From positions 1 through 64,000 of the forward strand of contig QNQO01009148.1 in the NCBI GenBank assembly GCA_003290165.1: 64,000 bases of DNA, given 5' to 3'. Of this stretch, positions 21,157-33,735 are shown piece by piece; position 1 is the first letter of the stretch, and each line of letters begins with the position of its first letter. Under the pieces are notes generated by a model. It saw only the letters and a program-made list of their open reading frames with translations. It made no database searches and was not told the origin of the DNA. Position numbers and translations under genes: made by a program. The DNA comes from Berberis thunbergii (Eukaryota; Streptophyta; Magnoliopsida; Ranunculales; Berberidaceae).

Positions 21157-21512
21157 TGTGTCACAACGATCTTCTTGCCTAGCCAAGTGAGGCTAGCAAG
21201 TGTAAATAATGTAGAGTATTCCATATTATTCTAGAGAGTTTTCTAGAACCTTCCGTAAATTTTATAGAGTTCCATAGGATTCTAGTCTTTAGATATTTCT
21301 AAGGAAGTGTGTAGAAGATTATTGTAGACCGTTGGATCAAATTAATCACCACCGACCATTGAGGAGGTGAAGTTGTATAAATAGGCTAAGGCCTCGTTTG
21401 TTGTAATCACCGAAGAGAATTCAAGCAATATAAGTTCTAGTTCTATTAAGCTCTCTTGTGTGTTCTTAGCTTGCTTAACTTTTCATAGCCTAAGTAAGTC
21501 TTTTTGTAAACA
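21157..21512 (+). repeat. possible solo LTR
   Basis: Starts TGTGTCACAACG, contains a TATA box (TATAAATAGGC at about 21376) followed by a pyrimidine-rich stretch, and ends GTAAACA. This layout resembles a copia LTR, but no partner LTR, PBS or clear target duplication is visible. Confidence 0.35.
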
Positions 21513-21875
21513 AGGTTAAAGCATTGGTATTGTCTGTGTCTTCTCAAAGAGAAAAGTTTCTCTCGTCTTGTCCTACCCATGGTTCAAACTATCCTTGTAT
21601 TAAGCAATTGGGTAAGAGTAAATCCCACATGCATATATTTTCTTTGGAATTTAAGATGGCTATTATTGTTTGGTCCTTTTCCATGAATGTTGTGTTTGCA
21701 CTTCATCAATTACATTATGTATGTTTTACATCTATGAAATGATGAAAGCACTATTGACATTCTATGTTATGGTCAATTTATGTTCGAACCATGCTTTAGA
21801 CATGTATTTTATTTGTCTTGTCATTGATTTTAACTTTGATTGGATCGGGATCTGGTTATTTGTCCTCTAATTGAG

Positions 21876-22018
21876 CAAGGTTCACAAACTTTGCAGCAGT
21901 TACTTCCTGAGATACTCCTTTGGGTGAAAAAACTCAGACTGTGATCGTGTATGTTACTGTATCTATGATCTTGCTTTATTTTGGGCCATGTTTTTCGAAA
22001 TGATTGCGAAAGTCATTG

Positions 22019-22076
<58 letters not shown>

Positions 22077-22140
22077 CCTCCATTTAAAGGTTGACTGGCT
22101 AAACAAATTCATTGCAGAGATGTGGCCTTATCTGGACAAG
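21876..22140 (+). pseudogene. SYT (fragment): two synaptotagmin (SMP-domain) exons
   Basis: Exon A (21876-21948) gives QTLQQLLPEILLWVK then NSDCDR after removing one extra A in an A run. Exon B (22090-22140) gives VDWLNKFIAEMWPYLDK. Together they match the start of the SMP domain of plant synaptotagmins (LLPEIPLWVKNPDYDRVDWLNKF). The intron keeps GT (21949) and AG (22088-22089) borders in the expected phase but contains a long AT repeat. No upstream membrane anchor or C2 domains were found. It is a genomic fragment, not a retrocopy, as the intron is present. In intact genes this protein tethers ER to plasma membrane. Confidence 0.8.
22021..22074. repeat. (AT)n microsatellite
   Basis: About 27 uninterrupted AT units inside the intron of the synaptotagmin fragment. 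Confidence 0.95.
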
Positions 22141-22650
22141 GTTTGTGCATCTGTGCTTATGTTCGATACTTGGATAATACTATTACATTTTAAACTTGTC
22201 ATCTCCCTTGATATAGAAGTAGATTGATAGTCATGAACATGGAGACTTATTTTGATCCAATCGTGTTATTTCTCTGTGAAATTTGACGTTTTGATCACTT
22301 GGGGTTGTTTAATTTAATGGTATTGAGATGAGTTTGTTTTGGTTTGGCAGGTTGAGCTTTGTAGTTCAAGTATGGACTCCATGACTCTGTAAAAATATGT
22401 CTGCTCATGTTCCCTGTGCTCATGTGTCTGTAAGTACATGTTATGTTTAAATTATTATGTTTGATTTTATTGGATAGATAGGTTGTGTTTTTAGATGTGG
22501 ATAATTTATGGATCTAATAAGTTGAGCTGTTGAAGCATGCATTGTGTATTTGCTTAGATTTTTTAGATGCTTGTAGGTTACAATTATTTTTTTCATGATT
22601 TAGTTTAGTTAGACCTGAATACATGGGTAACCAGACACCAGTGTTGTAGA
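22141..22650. other. AT-rich intergenic, nothing recognised
   Basis: No further synaptotagmin exon or other coding signal was found downstream of 22140. Confidence 0.4.
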
Positions 22651-22654
22651 TTGG

Positions 22655-22775
22655 GTAACCTGAATGCTGCTAGTATGCTTGAATGTTGCTAGTATACTTG
22701 AATGCCAGTATGATGCTAGTAGGTATGCCAGTATGCTTGAATGCTAGTATGCTTGAATGTCAGTATGCTTGAATT
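22655..22775. repeat. minisatellite, GCTAGTATGCTTGAAT unit
   Basis: About six to seven imperfect copies of a ~16-bp unit (GCTAGTATGCTTGAATG and variants with CCAGTATG). Confidence 0.8.
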
Positions 22776-23339
22776 CAATATTTTATTTTATCTAATAAGA
22801 TATTGATTAGTAATGTAAAAAGGCATCTTAATTGTAACATAAAGTCTACATTTAAATGTACAACTTTATGAGATTTGTATTATATAGCTTAAGCATTAAA
22901 TATATTTCTCAAGCACCGCTCTTTCAAATTTTACAGGTTTAATTGTTGCTGAATTGATATTGGTTTTGAAGTGGAAGATATGAAATTTTGAAATAGAACA
23001 CATTTTGTGGGATGATCGATATATTGTGCAAGATCACATGAATTGTTGTATGTATCGTTTTGTTGTATGTCTCATAAATGATCACTATGATTTATGTAGT
23101 TATACAAGTTTAAGTCAGTTATATCTCAAATTGAAATTATATATATGTATAATTTCAATTTGAGGTTGATAGAGGATAAAGTTGTTTCGGATTGTATTTT
23201 TTGTAATGGACAAGTTATTGATTATACAAAAATTAATATAATTGTGTTCAGGTTTGAAATGTTTCTTCTGAATGACAAAAAAAGGCAATGAAAAATCTGA
23301 AAATTAATAGAAAGAACCAATTTTATTATAAAAAAATGA
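22776..23339. other. AT-rich intergenic, nothing recognised
   Basis: Contains a small inverted repeat at about 23124-23168 (CTCAAATTGAAATTATA paired with TATAATTTCAATTTGAG). No coding signal. Confidence 0.4.
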
Positions 23340-23967
23340 ACTTTCATTAGTAATTGTTTTAGCTACAGCAAGTTAGTGTCAGCAACGGCAAATGTCGTCT
23401 CTATTTTGACAATTTAATTTGCAACTTAGCAACAGTTTGAAGTCGTCGCCAACTAATCACGGCAAAAGTCATCCCTAATTTGTAAATTTGATTTGCAACT
23501 TAGCAACGGTTTTGAACCCGTTGCTAAATAGCCATGGCAAAAGCCGTCCTTGTTTGGTTAATTTGATTTGCATCTTAGCTACGGTTTTGAACCCGTTGCT
23601 AAATAGCCACGGCAAAAGTCGTCCCTGTTTTGTTAATTTTATTTGCATCTTAGCTACAGTTTTGAGGGTTTTGAGCCGTCGCTAAATAGCCACGGCAAAA
23701 AACCGTCTCTAATTTGTCAACTTTGCCACAACCTTTTCAACTAAAACTCTTTCAAATTAGTTTGGCAATGGAATTTTCGCAACTTAGCGACAGTTATTTC
23801 CATTTAGCTACGGAAAATTATACCATTGCTGATTCAAATAGCGACGATTCGAATGGCTATGGTATTGCGACGGCGGTCTAGCTGTTGCTAATTCCTAATA
23901 GCTACGGTTTTTTGATATTTAGCAACGGTAAACCGTTGTTGCTGAATTTGATTTTTTTTTGTAGTGC
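23340..23967. mobile_element. CACTA-like terminus with subterminal GCAACGG repeats
   Basis: Ends in TTTTTTTTTGTAGTG (23953-23967), the inverse of the plant CACTA terminus CACTACAAAAA. The preceding ~600 bp hold many direct and inverted copies of TTAGCAACGG/CCGTTGCTAAAT and CGGCAAAAGTCGTC, spaced at about 105-110 bp (for example 23499, 23579, 23650). Dense subterminal repeats of this kind are typical of CACTA transposase-binding regions. No opposite end was found, so this is a truncated copy. Confidence 0.6.
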
Positions 23968-24400
23968 ATCAATTCATCTGCAATCTTTCGCCATCGGTCT
24001 CAATTATAACCAATTTACCAGTGGCCTTCCTTCAGATATTGGTGTTGGAATTCCATCCCAGTTTCATTATCCAATGCTTCCGGACTAAAAAGTTTATATC
24101 TCCATGAAAATAATCTCACTGGACCAATACCATCACTATTTTTTGCCTCACTTGTACCTTCGCCTATCATTACAGATTTACCAACATCTATAATTTCTTG
24201 TTTTTACTCAATTTTTTGTTTGCCTGATTAAACTGCAGATTTGGACAAGAGGTACAAACCAAGAATGTTCTCTGCTGAATCTGCGATTGAAGGCATGGAT
24301 ACTAGAAAAGTCACGACTGAATAATTGTATAGTATAAGAGACCATTATGATCGAAGACATTAGATGCCATCTAGAGTGAAAATATACCATCTCTGGTGGT
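23968..24400 (+). pseudogene. LRR receptor kinase debris
   Basis: Pieces in changing frames: YNQFTSGLPSDIG and HENNLTGPIPSLFF from LRRs (23995-24150), then FSAESAIEGMDTRKVTTE and SIRDHYDRR from the kinase C-terminus (24262-24365). The kinase core is deleted. Confidence 0.7.
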
Positions 24401-24499
24401 GGAAGTATATATGCCAATAAATTTTAGGATAGGAATAGTTATTTTGTGCAGAATAAGAAAGTCTGCATGTTGGTTCAGTTCAATTGGGTTTACGCAATA

Positions 24500-24989
24500 C
24501 AAAAAATATTGCATTATGTCCTAGTTCATGTTCATTGCTCATCCTCCAGTGCCAAGTAATGATATTCTTAGTGCCAAGACATGTAATTAGTTTCATTTGA
24601 GATGATAAAAAATCATCCAAGCAGGACAAAGAAAAATGGACGTGAGAGGATAGAAAATTGAGCATCAATTGCCTTGTGAACATTCAATGACAGCTATATA
24701 GGTGTGAAAAATCTCCTTCAAGACTAGCTTTTCTACTCAATAATGCTTTGCCATTAGTGAGACATATCATACCAATCACTCTCAAAAGAATTATAAATTT
24801 GGAGATAAGTGGTGACTACTTTTTTACCTCACTGAAACCATTTACACCACTGTATTAATCCTTCGCTAATGCGCGTCGCATTCTTAACTAATATGAATTT
24901 TGATGATACTTCAATCTAAAATATGTGTTTAAGACTAGTCTTTCCCTTCATGATTACACTTATGTCTCTAATGATGTTTTAGTCACGCT
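24500..24989 (+). repeat. receptor-kinase flank and upstream module, copy 3
   Basis: 24500-24580 repeats the flank at 8505-8580, and 24612-24985 repeats the upstream module at 9040 and 16480. It ends with a receptor start codon pair (ATGATGTTT) followed directly by TAG, and similarity stops at 24989, so this receptor copy was lost after four codons. Confidence 0.7.
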
Positions 24990-25906
24990 ATAAATCTTGA
25001 AGATATGATTGAGATGTAATTGAAGATTAAAAAGATTAGTTAGGATTTATTTAGTTATTTAGAATTTATTTTATATTAATATCTTTAGCCTTGCTCTATT
25101 TATATTCTTACTATCAATTTAATCATTCAAGAATTAATCAATAAAGTTATTGTTCTAAACTTAATAGCTAGAAATCCATGTAGAATGATAGAACACTATT
25201 AAGAGATTAAAGTGTGAATAACTCGACCATTCACTACTTGTAATTAGTTTATGCTAGCTAGTTTAGTTTGTATTAGGAGCATGAGTTGAATTGTGTATAT
25301 AATACTGAAATATTGAAGCCAGACACTTTAAATTTATGTCTAGTTACTAATAGCACTAAATTTATCTAGGTTACAATGTAAATGCGAATAAGTTGAAAAA
25401 GAGATTATGATTAACTCCACTTAGAAAAAAGTGGGCATACTTTTTCAGTGGCAACTCCACTTAGAAATAATTGTGCAGAGTACTTTCAACTCCTAATCAA
25501 ACCTTTGTAATCAGTGATACCTTTTTAATGGTATCACTTTAAAATAACATTCAACTCCTAATCAAACCTTTGCAATCAGTGATAACTTTGTAATCGCTTT
25601 TAGGTTGAAAAAACCAATAAAATCAAACCGAACCGATACATGTATTTAATTTTAAAATCTGTAGATAATACTGGTTTTTTTTGTTCAGTTTGGTTTAGGT
25701 TGCTTTGGAATAGTTTTTCTTTGTTGGTTTGATTCGATTTTTAATTATATTGAATTTTATTTATGTTCGATTCGGTTAGGTTCAGTTTCATTACACATTC
25801 GGTTTGGTTTGAATGTCTGCCAAACTGATTAAGAGCTACAAATAACATAGAAGGTCACACAGATTCCATTCATATTTCCTGTACAATAACCATGGATGCC
25901 TAACTT
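24990..25906. other. AT-rich intergenic, no gene recognised
   Basis: 25300-25450 shares ATTGAAGCCAGACACTTT and AACTCCACTTAG motifs with 29470-29580, part of a dispersed repeat. 25500-25590 contains a short internal duplication (ACTCCTAATCAAACCTTTG twice). Confidence 0.4.
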
Positions 25907-27973
<2,067 letters not shown>

Positions 27974-28200
27974 TATTGGTTCTTTGATCTCTAATATGCG
28001 CGTGTTTCATTAAGGGATTGAATGATTTATAGGCAATCAAAATCTATCGAAGAATAATTTCATTGGCCAGGTTTAGAGTGGTAATGCCACTATATGATTT
28101 ATATGCAATTAAAATCTATAGAGGAATGCCAGGTTTTTTTTGTTTCTTTTTCATTCGCCAGGGTTAGAGTGGTAATGTCACTATAATTGCCACCGAAATT
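27974..28200 (-). promoter_or_regulatory. peroxidase promoter with internal duplication
   Basis: On the minus strand a TATAAAT box lies at about 28027-28034, roughly 55-60 bp before the ATG. The segment around it (about 28026-28096) is repeated at about 28097-28182: both contain GATTTATANGCAAT, AAAATCTATNGA, TTAGAGTGGTAATG and CACTAT. The tandem copy includes the TATA-like sequence. Confidence 0.6.
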
Positions 28201-28875
28201 TACAAAGTAACTTGTTACGCCTTCTTCAGTTCGTCGACAAATAAAGGTTTAACAGTCTCTGAGGGAAATTATTGGTATGGAAACCCACCCATCCAACTTC
28301 TATTTCAAGTTTTCTAAGTTAGGTACATCTATAAATTAAAATTAACGTAACAGTAGTAGTAGACCGTCATTGCCTATTTTTTGGTTCCATCATAGATTAT
28401 ATTGTACAGTTTATCAGTTACTCTGCAAATACAAGCTCAAAAGCTAATTTGAAATAGTCACCATTGTGGGTGTTTTTTGTTGTACTAACCGAACTCCACG
28501 GCTTTGCTCCTAGCTTCCTTCGGGTTGGCTCCCTAAGCTGAGACTCAGAATGCGCCTTTTACCTGTATTTTAGTCTTGATCCCATTAATGAATAACAAAA
28601 AACTGGATGAAAATGTAAAAAAGTATATAGAAAAGACCTGGGAGCTTACTTCCTTGCCCCATATTGTCTGGTATGTCAACTTTTAGGCTAAAATGAACGG
28701 GTAGGGGTGGAACAAGAGCATTCTAGCACCTCTGTTTGCCAGTGCGCCAACATTTTTGCTAAAAGCGAAAGAGCAGTGGAGAAGGCCCCTAAACCCTGTG
28801 AGGATAAATGAGATGAGCATGATAAGTAAACTCTTCTCACCAAAAAATTTGATAAACTCTCAAGAGATACTAATT
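28201..28875. other. intergenic, nothing recognised
   Basis: No coding frame or known repeat was found on either strand. Confidence 0.4.
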
Positions 28876-28879
28876 AGGT

Positions 28880-29715
28880 TCGAGAAATTTTTAAAGTTTA
28901 AAAAGGAACTCAAATCCTTTATGAAGCTCAGTTAACATCCCGAGCGAAGAAAAATGTGAAGAGAAAAAAAGGAAATTTGAAAAGAAGCATGATTAAATCA
29001 AATGAAATAATTATGTCGTTATTGCACACTTATCCAATGTTTGCCCTAGTGATACTAGGACAAACAAAGCATCACTTGAAATCCTACTATACTTTATTTT
29101 GTTTCACTATTAGCAATAACCTAAAGATTAAGATGAATAATAATGGAAACCAAAATGCGCTGGAGAGTAGAATGTGTACTCGAGTTACTTTTGGTGTGTG
29201 ACTTAATATATAAGATCCCATGCATTCGTACTCTGTTTCGTTCTTGCTATTAAATCGCGCTTCAAGGCAAGGCTACGGGAGACTAGAAGAACAAGGGAGC
29301 TAGGGGGACTGGATAAAGAGAAATGAGTCGTGTTATTATGCACTCGATGTACTTCCTAACTTAGGCAATTGCAGTTCATCACAGATGGTTTGCACCGTCA
29401 GAGTTTCACTTAGTGGATACAGAACAATACCTCGTATGGTATTGCAGATTGAAAGAATACCAAAATATTGAAGCCAGACACTTTGAATTCATCGCAACAT
29501 AGTATTAGCACTAACCTCAAGATTACCACCTACATATGAATCAAAAAGAAAATCATGACCAACTCCACTTAGTAAAATGTGTGCACTAGCTTTTAATTTG
29601 TGGTGTCAACTCAACTTAGAAATAAGAGTGCATTACATATTAATTCCCACACCTAAACCCTGTAATCTGTGATATTAATAGTCTAGTAGACCCTGAAGTC
29701 TGCCTCATTCTCTCT
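28880..29715 (+). repeat. direct repeat left of the proline-rich gene
   Basis: Matches 31740-32435 with roughly 90-95% identity by eye, apart from small gaps (shared AAGTTTAAAAAGGAACTCAA, CCTACTATACTTTATTTTG, AAGGCAAGGCTACGGGAGAC, CACTTAGTGGATACAGAAC). A shorter related piece lies at about 37985-38110. It encodes no protein. It reaches to within 20 bp of the proline-rich start codon, so it supplies that gene's upstream region. Confidence 0.8.
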
Positions 29716-29735
29716 GCATTGTAGGTTTCTTCATC

Positions 29736-31355
29736 ATGGGAAGGTTTGTGGTGGTGAATCTATTGTTCATCCTTCTCAACTTGGGTGCTGTTTTCACTGC
29801 TCCTTCTAGCGTTTCCCCCCCATACCCTCCTACCCCCCCAAAATATCCTCCTAAACACACTCCTAAGGTGAAGCCCCCTCCCAAAGTGAAGCCACCTTCA
29901 TCACCAACAAAGCCCCCCACGGTCAAGCCACCCCATGTCCCTAAGCATCCAGTTGAAAAGCCACCCCATGTCCCTAAGCCTCCAATTGTGAAGCCACCCC
30001 ATGTCCCCAAGCCTCCAGTTGTGAAGCCACCCCATGTCCCCAAGCCTCCAATTGTGAAGCCACCCCATGTCCCTAAGCCTCCAACTGTGAAGCCACCCCA
30101 TGTCCCTAAGCCTCCAATTGTGAAGCCACCCCATGTCCCTAAGCCTCCAATTGTGAAGCCACCCCATGTTCCTAAGCCTAAGCCTCCAATTGTGAAGCCA
30201 CCCCATGTCCCAAAGCCTCCACATGTCCCTAAGCCTCCAATTGTGAAGCCACCCCATGTCCCAAAGCCTCCACATGTCCCTAAGCCTCCAATTGTGAAGC
30301 CACCTCATGTTCCTAAGCCTAAGCCTCCAATTGTGAAGCCACCCCATGTCCCTAAGCCTAAGCCTAAGCCTCCAATTGTGAAGCCACCCCATGTCCCTAA
30401 GCCTAAGCCTAAGCCTCCAATTGTGAAGCCACCCCATGTCCCTAAGCCTCTCCCTAAGCCTGTAAAGCCACCAGTCGTGCCTTGCCCTCCTATAATTGTA
30501 CACCCACCTCCCAAGGAAGTACCATGCCCTCCACCACCACCAGTACCATGCCCACCAACACCACCACCACCACCACCACCACCACTACCACCACCACCAC
30601 CACCACCACCACCAGTACCATGCCCACCAACACCACCACCACCACCACCACCACCACCACCACTACCACCACCACCACCACCACCACCAGTACCATGCCC
30701 ACCAACACCACCACCACCACCACCAGTACCATGCCCACCAACACCACCACCACCACCAATACCATGCCCACCAACACCACCACCACCACCACCACTACCA
30801 CCACCACCACCACTACCACCACCACCACCACCACCACCACCACCAGTACCATGCCCACCAACACCACCACCACCACCACCATGCCCACCAACACCACCAC
30901 CACCACCTGTGGTTCCAACACCTCCTATAGTAAAGCCACCAATGCCACCCATTGTAACACCACCTCCCAAGGAAGCATTGCCCTCCACCACTAGCAGTAC
31001 CATGCCCACCAACACCACCACCACTACCCCCACCACCACCACCAACACCACCACCACCAGTACCATGCCCACCAACACCACCTCCAAAAGCACAAGAAAC
31101 ATGCCCTATTGACACACTCAAGCTTGGAGCATGTGTAGACTTGTTGGGATGTTTAGTGCACATTGGAATAGGTAGTAGTGCTAAGGATACCTGTTGTCCG
31201 GTGCTCCAAGGACTTGTAGACTTAGATGCTGCACTTTGTCTATGTACCACTATCAAAGCCAAGCTTATGAACCTCAATATCATCATACCCATTGCTCTTG
31301 AGGTCCCATAGATTGTGGGAAGCACCCACCACCTGCATTCCAATTGCCTGCATAA
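29736..31355 (+). pseudogene. hybrid proline-rich protein (HyPRP) with 8-cysteine domain, frameshifted
   Basis: Cell-wall type protein: signal peptide (VVNLLFILLNLGAVFTA), 16 copies of a PHVPKPPIVKP-like unit, then a polyproline block encoded by (CCA)n with PVPCPPTPP motifs, and an 8-cysteine LTP-like domain at about 31096-31355 (TCPIDTLKLGACVDLLG, KDTCCPVL, ALCLCTTIKAK). The repeats stay in frame until about 30978, where two bases are missing relative to the earlier KEVPC unit. The ORF then reads ACC codons as a Thr/Asn tail and stops at 31112. The 8-cysteine domain lies in the +1 frame, is shifted again near 31306, and its last Cys (FQCPA) is Leu. Three separate lesions make a pseudogene likely. 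Confidence 0.85.
30525..30910. repeat. (CCA)n-rich tract in the proline-rich gene
   Basis: Nearly continuous CCA/ACC triplets broken by CTACCA and GTACCATGCCCACCAACA. It creates long spurious open frames in every reading frame (Pro, Thr or His; Gly, Val or Trp on the other strand). Confidence 0.95.
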
Positions 31356-31490
31356 TTAATTAAGCTAGCAAGCAGCCTTGCAGGCCTTTGAGAAAGACTT
31401 GTGTAATTGGAGATTGTTAAGTGACCAAATGTTAATGCTTGTTTTTGCTTTCATGTACTTTCAATATATTATATGAAATCCAAACCACAA

Positions 31491-31515
31491 CCCCCCCCCC
31501 CCCCCCCTCCCCCCA
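31491..31515. repeat. poly-C tract
   Basis: A run of about 16 C, one T-containing step and 7 more C, 3' of the proline-rich gene. A second long C run lies at 36132-36147. Confidence 0.95.
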
Positions 31516-31739
31516 ATATGTTGTATGTTACTCAAAATGCAGATGTTTCTCCTCATCTTAATGTTTGGAAAATCTTAATCAAAAAATTAAATAAATACTG
31601 TAAACCATTAATAATATGATATATAAATTGATGCGACATCGAACAATCATCCAATTGTAGCCGGCCAGTAACACGAACAAACTCTAATAGAAGATGGCAT
31701 GGCCAGACGAGGCCCAGTCCGGCCCAGGTCAGGCAAGAA

Positions 31740-32435
31740 ATTTTTAAAGTTTAAAAAGGAACTCAAATCCTTTACGAACCTTAATTAACATCCCAAGCCA
31801 AGAAAAAAAAAAAAAAAAAAAGGAGAGAGATTTGAAAAGAAGCTTGATTAAATCAAATGAGATTGTGTCATTATTGGACACCTATCCAATGTTTGTCCTA
31901 GTGATGCTGGGACAAACAAAGCATCACTTGCAATCCTACTATACTTTATTTTGTTTCACTATTAGCAATAACCTAAAGATTAAGATGAATAATAATGGCA
32001 ACCAAAATGCACTGGAGAGTAGAATGTGTACTCGAGTTACTTTTGGTGTGTGACTTAATATATAAGATCTCATGCATTCTTACTCTGTTTCGTTCTTGCT
32101 ATTAAATCCCGCTTCAAGGCAAGGCTACGGGAGACTAGACGAACAAGGGAGATAGGGTGACTGGATAAAGAAAAATGAGTTGCGCTATTATGCATTCGAT
32201 CTACTTCTTAACTTAGGCAATTGCACCTTATCGCAGATGGTTTGCACTATCAGACTTTCACTTAGTGGATACAGAACGAGATAGTATTAGCACTTGAATT
32301 TATCGCAACATAGTATTAGCACTAACCTCAAGATTACGACCTACATATGAATCAAAAAGAAAAACATGATTAACTCCACTTAGTAAAAAGTGATAATGAT
32401 AGTCTAGTAAACCCTGATGTCTGTTTCATTCTCGC
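31740..32435 (+). repeat. direct repeat right of the proline-rich gene
   Basis: Second copy of the 28880-29715 repeat in the same orientation. It lacks about 110 bp present on the left (around 29430-29480 and 29585-29660). With the left copy it brackets the proline-rich gene, consistent with a tandem duplication in which one unit kept the gene. Confidence 0.8.
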
Positions 32436-33340
32436 AATTAATTAGCCACTAACCTAAAAAATAAGATGACTAAATCGTCCACTAAAAGTTGCACACTAGA
32501 AAACTGAACTTGTACTCTCTTTAGCTAAATTAACTATATACCACTAGGATATTATTTATAATTACTATAATATCACTAGTTGAAACCATTAAGCTATTCT
32601 TCAGAAATACAAATTAAACTTCCCATAACTGTAAACATATCCAGTAATGGTATAACATATAAACATCTCCTTGCATTAAAATCTTACCAGCTATTCGATA
32701 TTTAATTTGCAAAACGTACAACCAAAAACAAAAGGTTACGATGGGCTTGTGCTTGTTACTACTAACACAGCGTAGAATATACCTTGAAGAAGAACGAATC
32801 AAAACTCAGAACCCTGACAAACAGATCAGTATTTACATTTGAAAGAATCTAAACTATATCGCATAGATAATTAGATACGATGTAATTGTTGGAGAATTTT
32901 GATAAGGATACATTGAAAACCTTGAGCTTTTTTCGGTAGCCATTTTTCAGTTTTTATGCCTGGAAATTTTATCTTTAACTTGTGTCTTTTCAAAATAAAA
33001 TAAAATATTATTTCTAGTTTTAAATTAGGACCCTCACTCTACTGAGCAGTAATTTAATAGATACGAACGCGACTAGCCCAGAAGGACAGCAACAATGGCA
33101 CTTATAATATTCAATTGCTTCATTTGGTTCAGTGGCTAGCACAAGCTGCGGAAGAGGATAGATTATTTTTCATATTTTTTTTCAGAAAACAACACACTAA
33201 TTTCCAGTCAATTAATACTACAGAAGTGGTACATTAAGTTTGTAATGCTCATGATTATCGAGCTCATCATTGCTCAGTTTGAGATGCCCGTCCTGCTCGC
33301 ATCCAATGTCTCTCACACACCATTCACAAGTGTCTTGCTC
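32436..33340. other. AT-rich intergenic, nothing recognised
   Basis: No coding frame or recognisable element. The minus ORF at 32614-32802 has no features. Confidence 0.4.
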
Positions 33341-33344
33341 TGCC

Positions 33345-33500
33345 AATGAGGTACTAGCTCAGCTGGTAGGCTTGTGACGGATGGTATCACAAGTTCAGGG
33401 TTTAAACCCTGCCGACGGCATTTGGGGTAGGATGGGTTAAGGGATTAAATAAATTAATAAAATGTGTGTGTCTTGTGTCTTGTGTCTTGTGGCTTGTGGC
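33345..33500 (+). mobile_element. tRNA-derived SINE, copy 1
   Basis: Has an A-box-like TAGCTCAGCTGGTAGG and a B-box-like AGTTCAGGGTTTAAACC 33 bp apart, followed by CCGACGGCATTTGGGG and GGGTTAAGGGATTAA, then a TTGTGTC/TTGTGGC tail repeat. The same sequence order occurs inverted at 56935-57045. Pol III promoter boxes with an unrelated tail define a SINE. Confidence 0.7.
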
Positions 33501-33559
33501 TTGTGTCTTGCTCTCTATATATTAAGATATCAGTATCCCATTGTGATCCTATCACGATC

Positions 33560-33735
33560 CTAAACATGCGATCACAAAAGCTTGAAGGTAAGTTCTCCCC
33601 CAATATAGGAAACCTCTCCTTTCATTGAATAATTCCGCTTGGAGAGAACTTCTTTCATGGTCCAATACATCAAGAAATTGGCCGATTGTCCCGATTAGAG
33701 ATCCTTTCTCTAGATAACAATTCCTTTTATGTCAT
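33560..33735 (+). pseudogene. LRR receptor kinase fragment (LRR1-2)
   Basis: Encodes RSQKLEGKFSPNIGNLSF, then IHQEIGRLSRLEILSL after one stop, matching LRRs 1-2 of the gene at 16869 (QKLAGTLSPHIGNLSF, PQEVGRLSRLEVLSL). Ends abruptly at about 33733. Confidence 0.8.

Noticed and set aside
23340..23967. CRISPR-like regularly spaced repeats
   Set aside because: Repeats are imperfect, occur in both orientations and end in a CACTA terminus. The genome is a plant's.
30305..31102. Long Gly/Val-rich, His-rich and Thr-rich ORFs over the (CCA)n tract
   Set aside because: Every frame of a CCA repeat is open. Only the signal-peptide-bearing Pro frame on plus fits a known protein.
28880..32435. Proline-rich gene as cargo of an LTR retrotransposon
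   Set aside because: The flanking repeats lack TG..CA ends, a primer-binding site and a polypurine tract. A segmental duplication explains them better.
33345..33420. Possible functional tRNA gene
   Set aside because: A and B boxes are present, but I saw no pairing acceptor stem or convincing anticodon arm, and a SINE-type body and tail follow.
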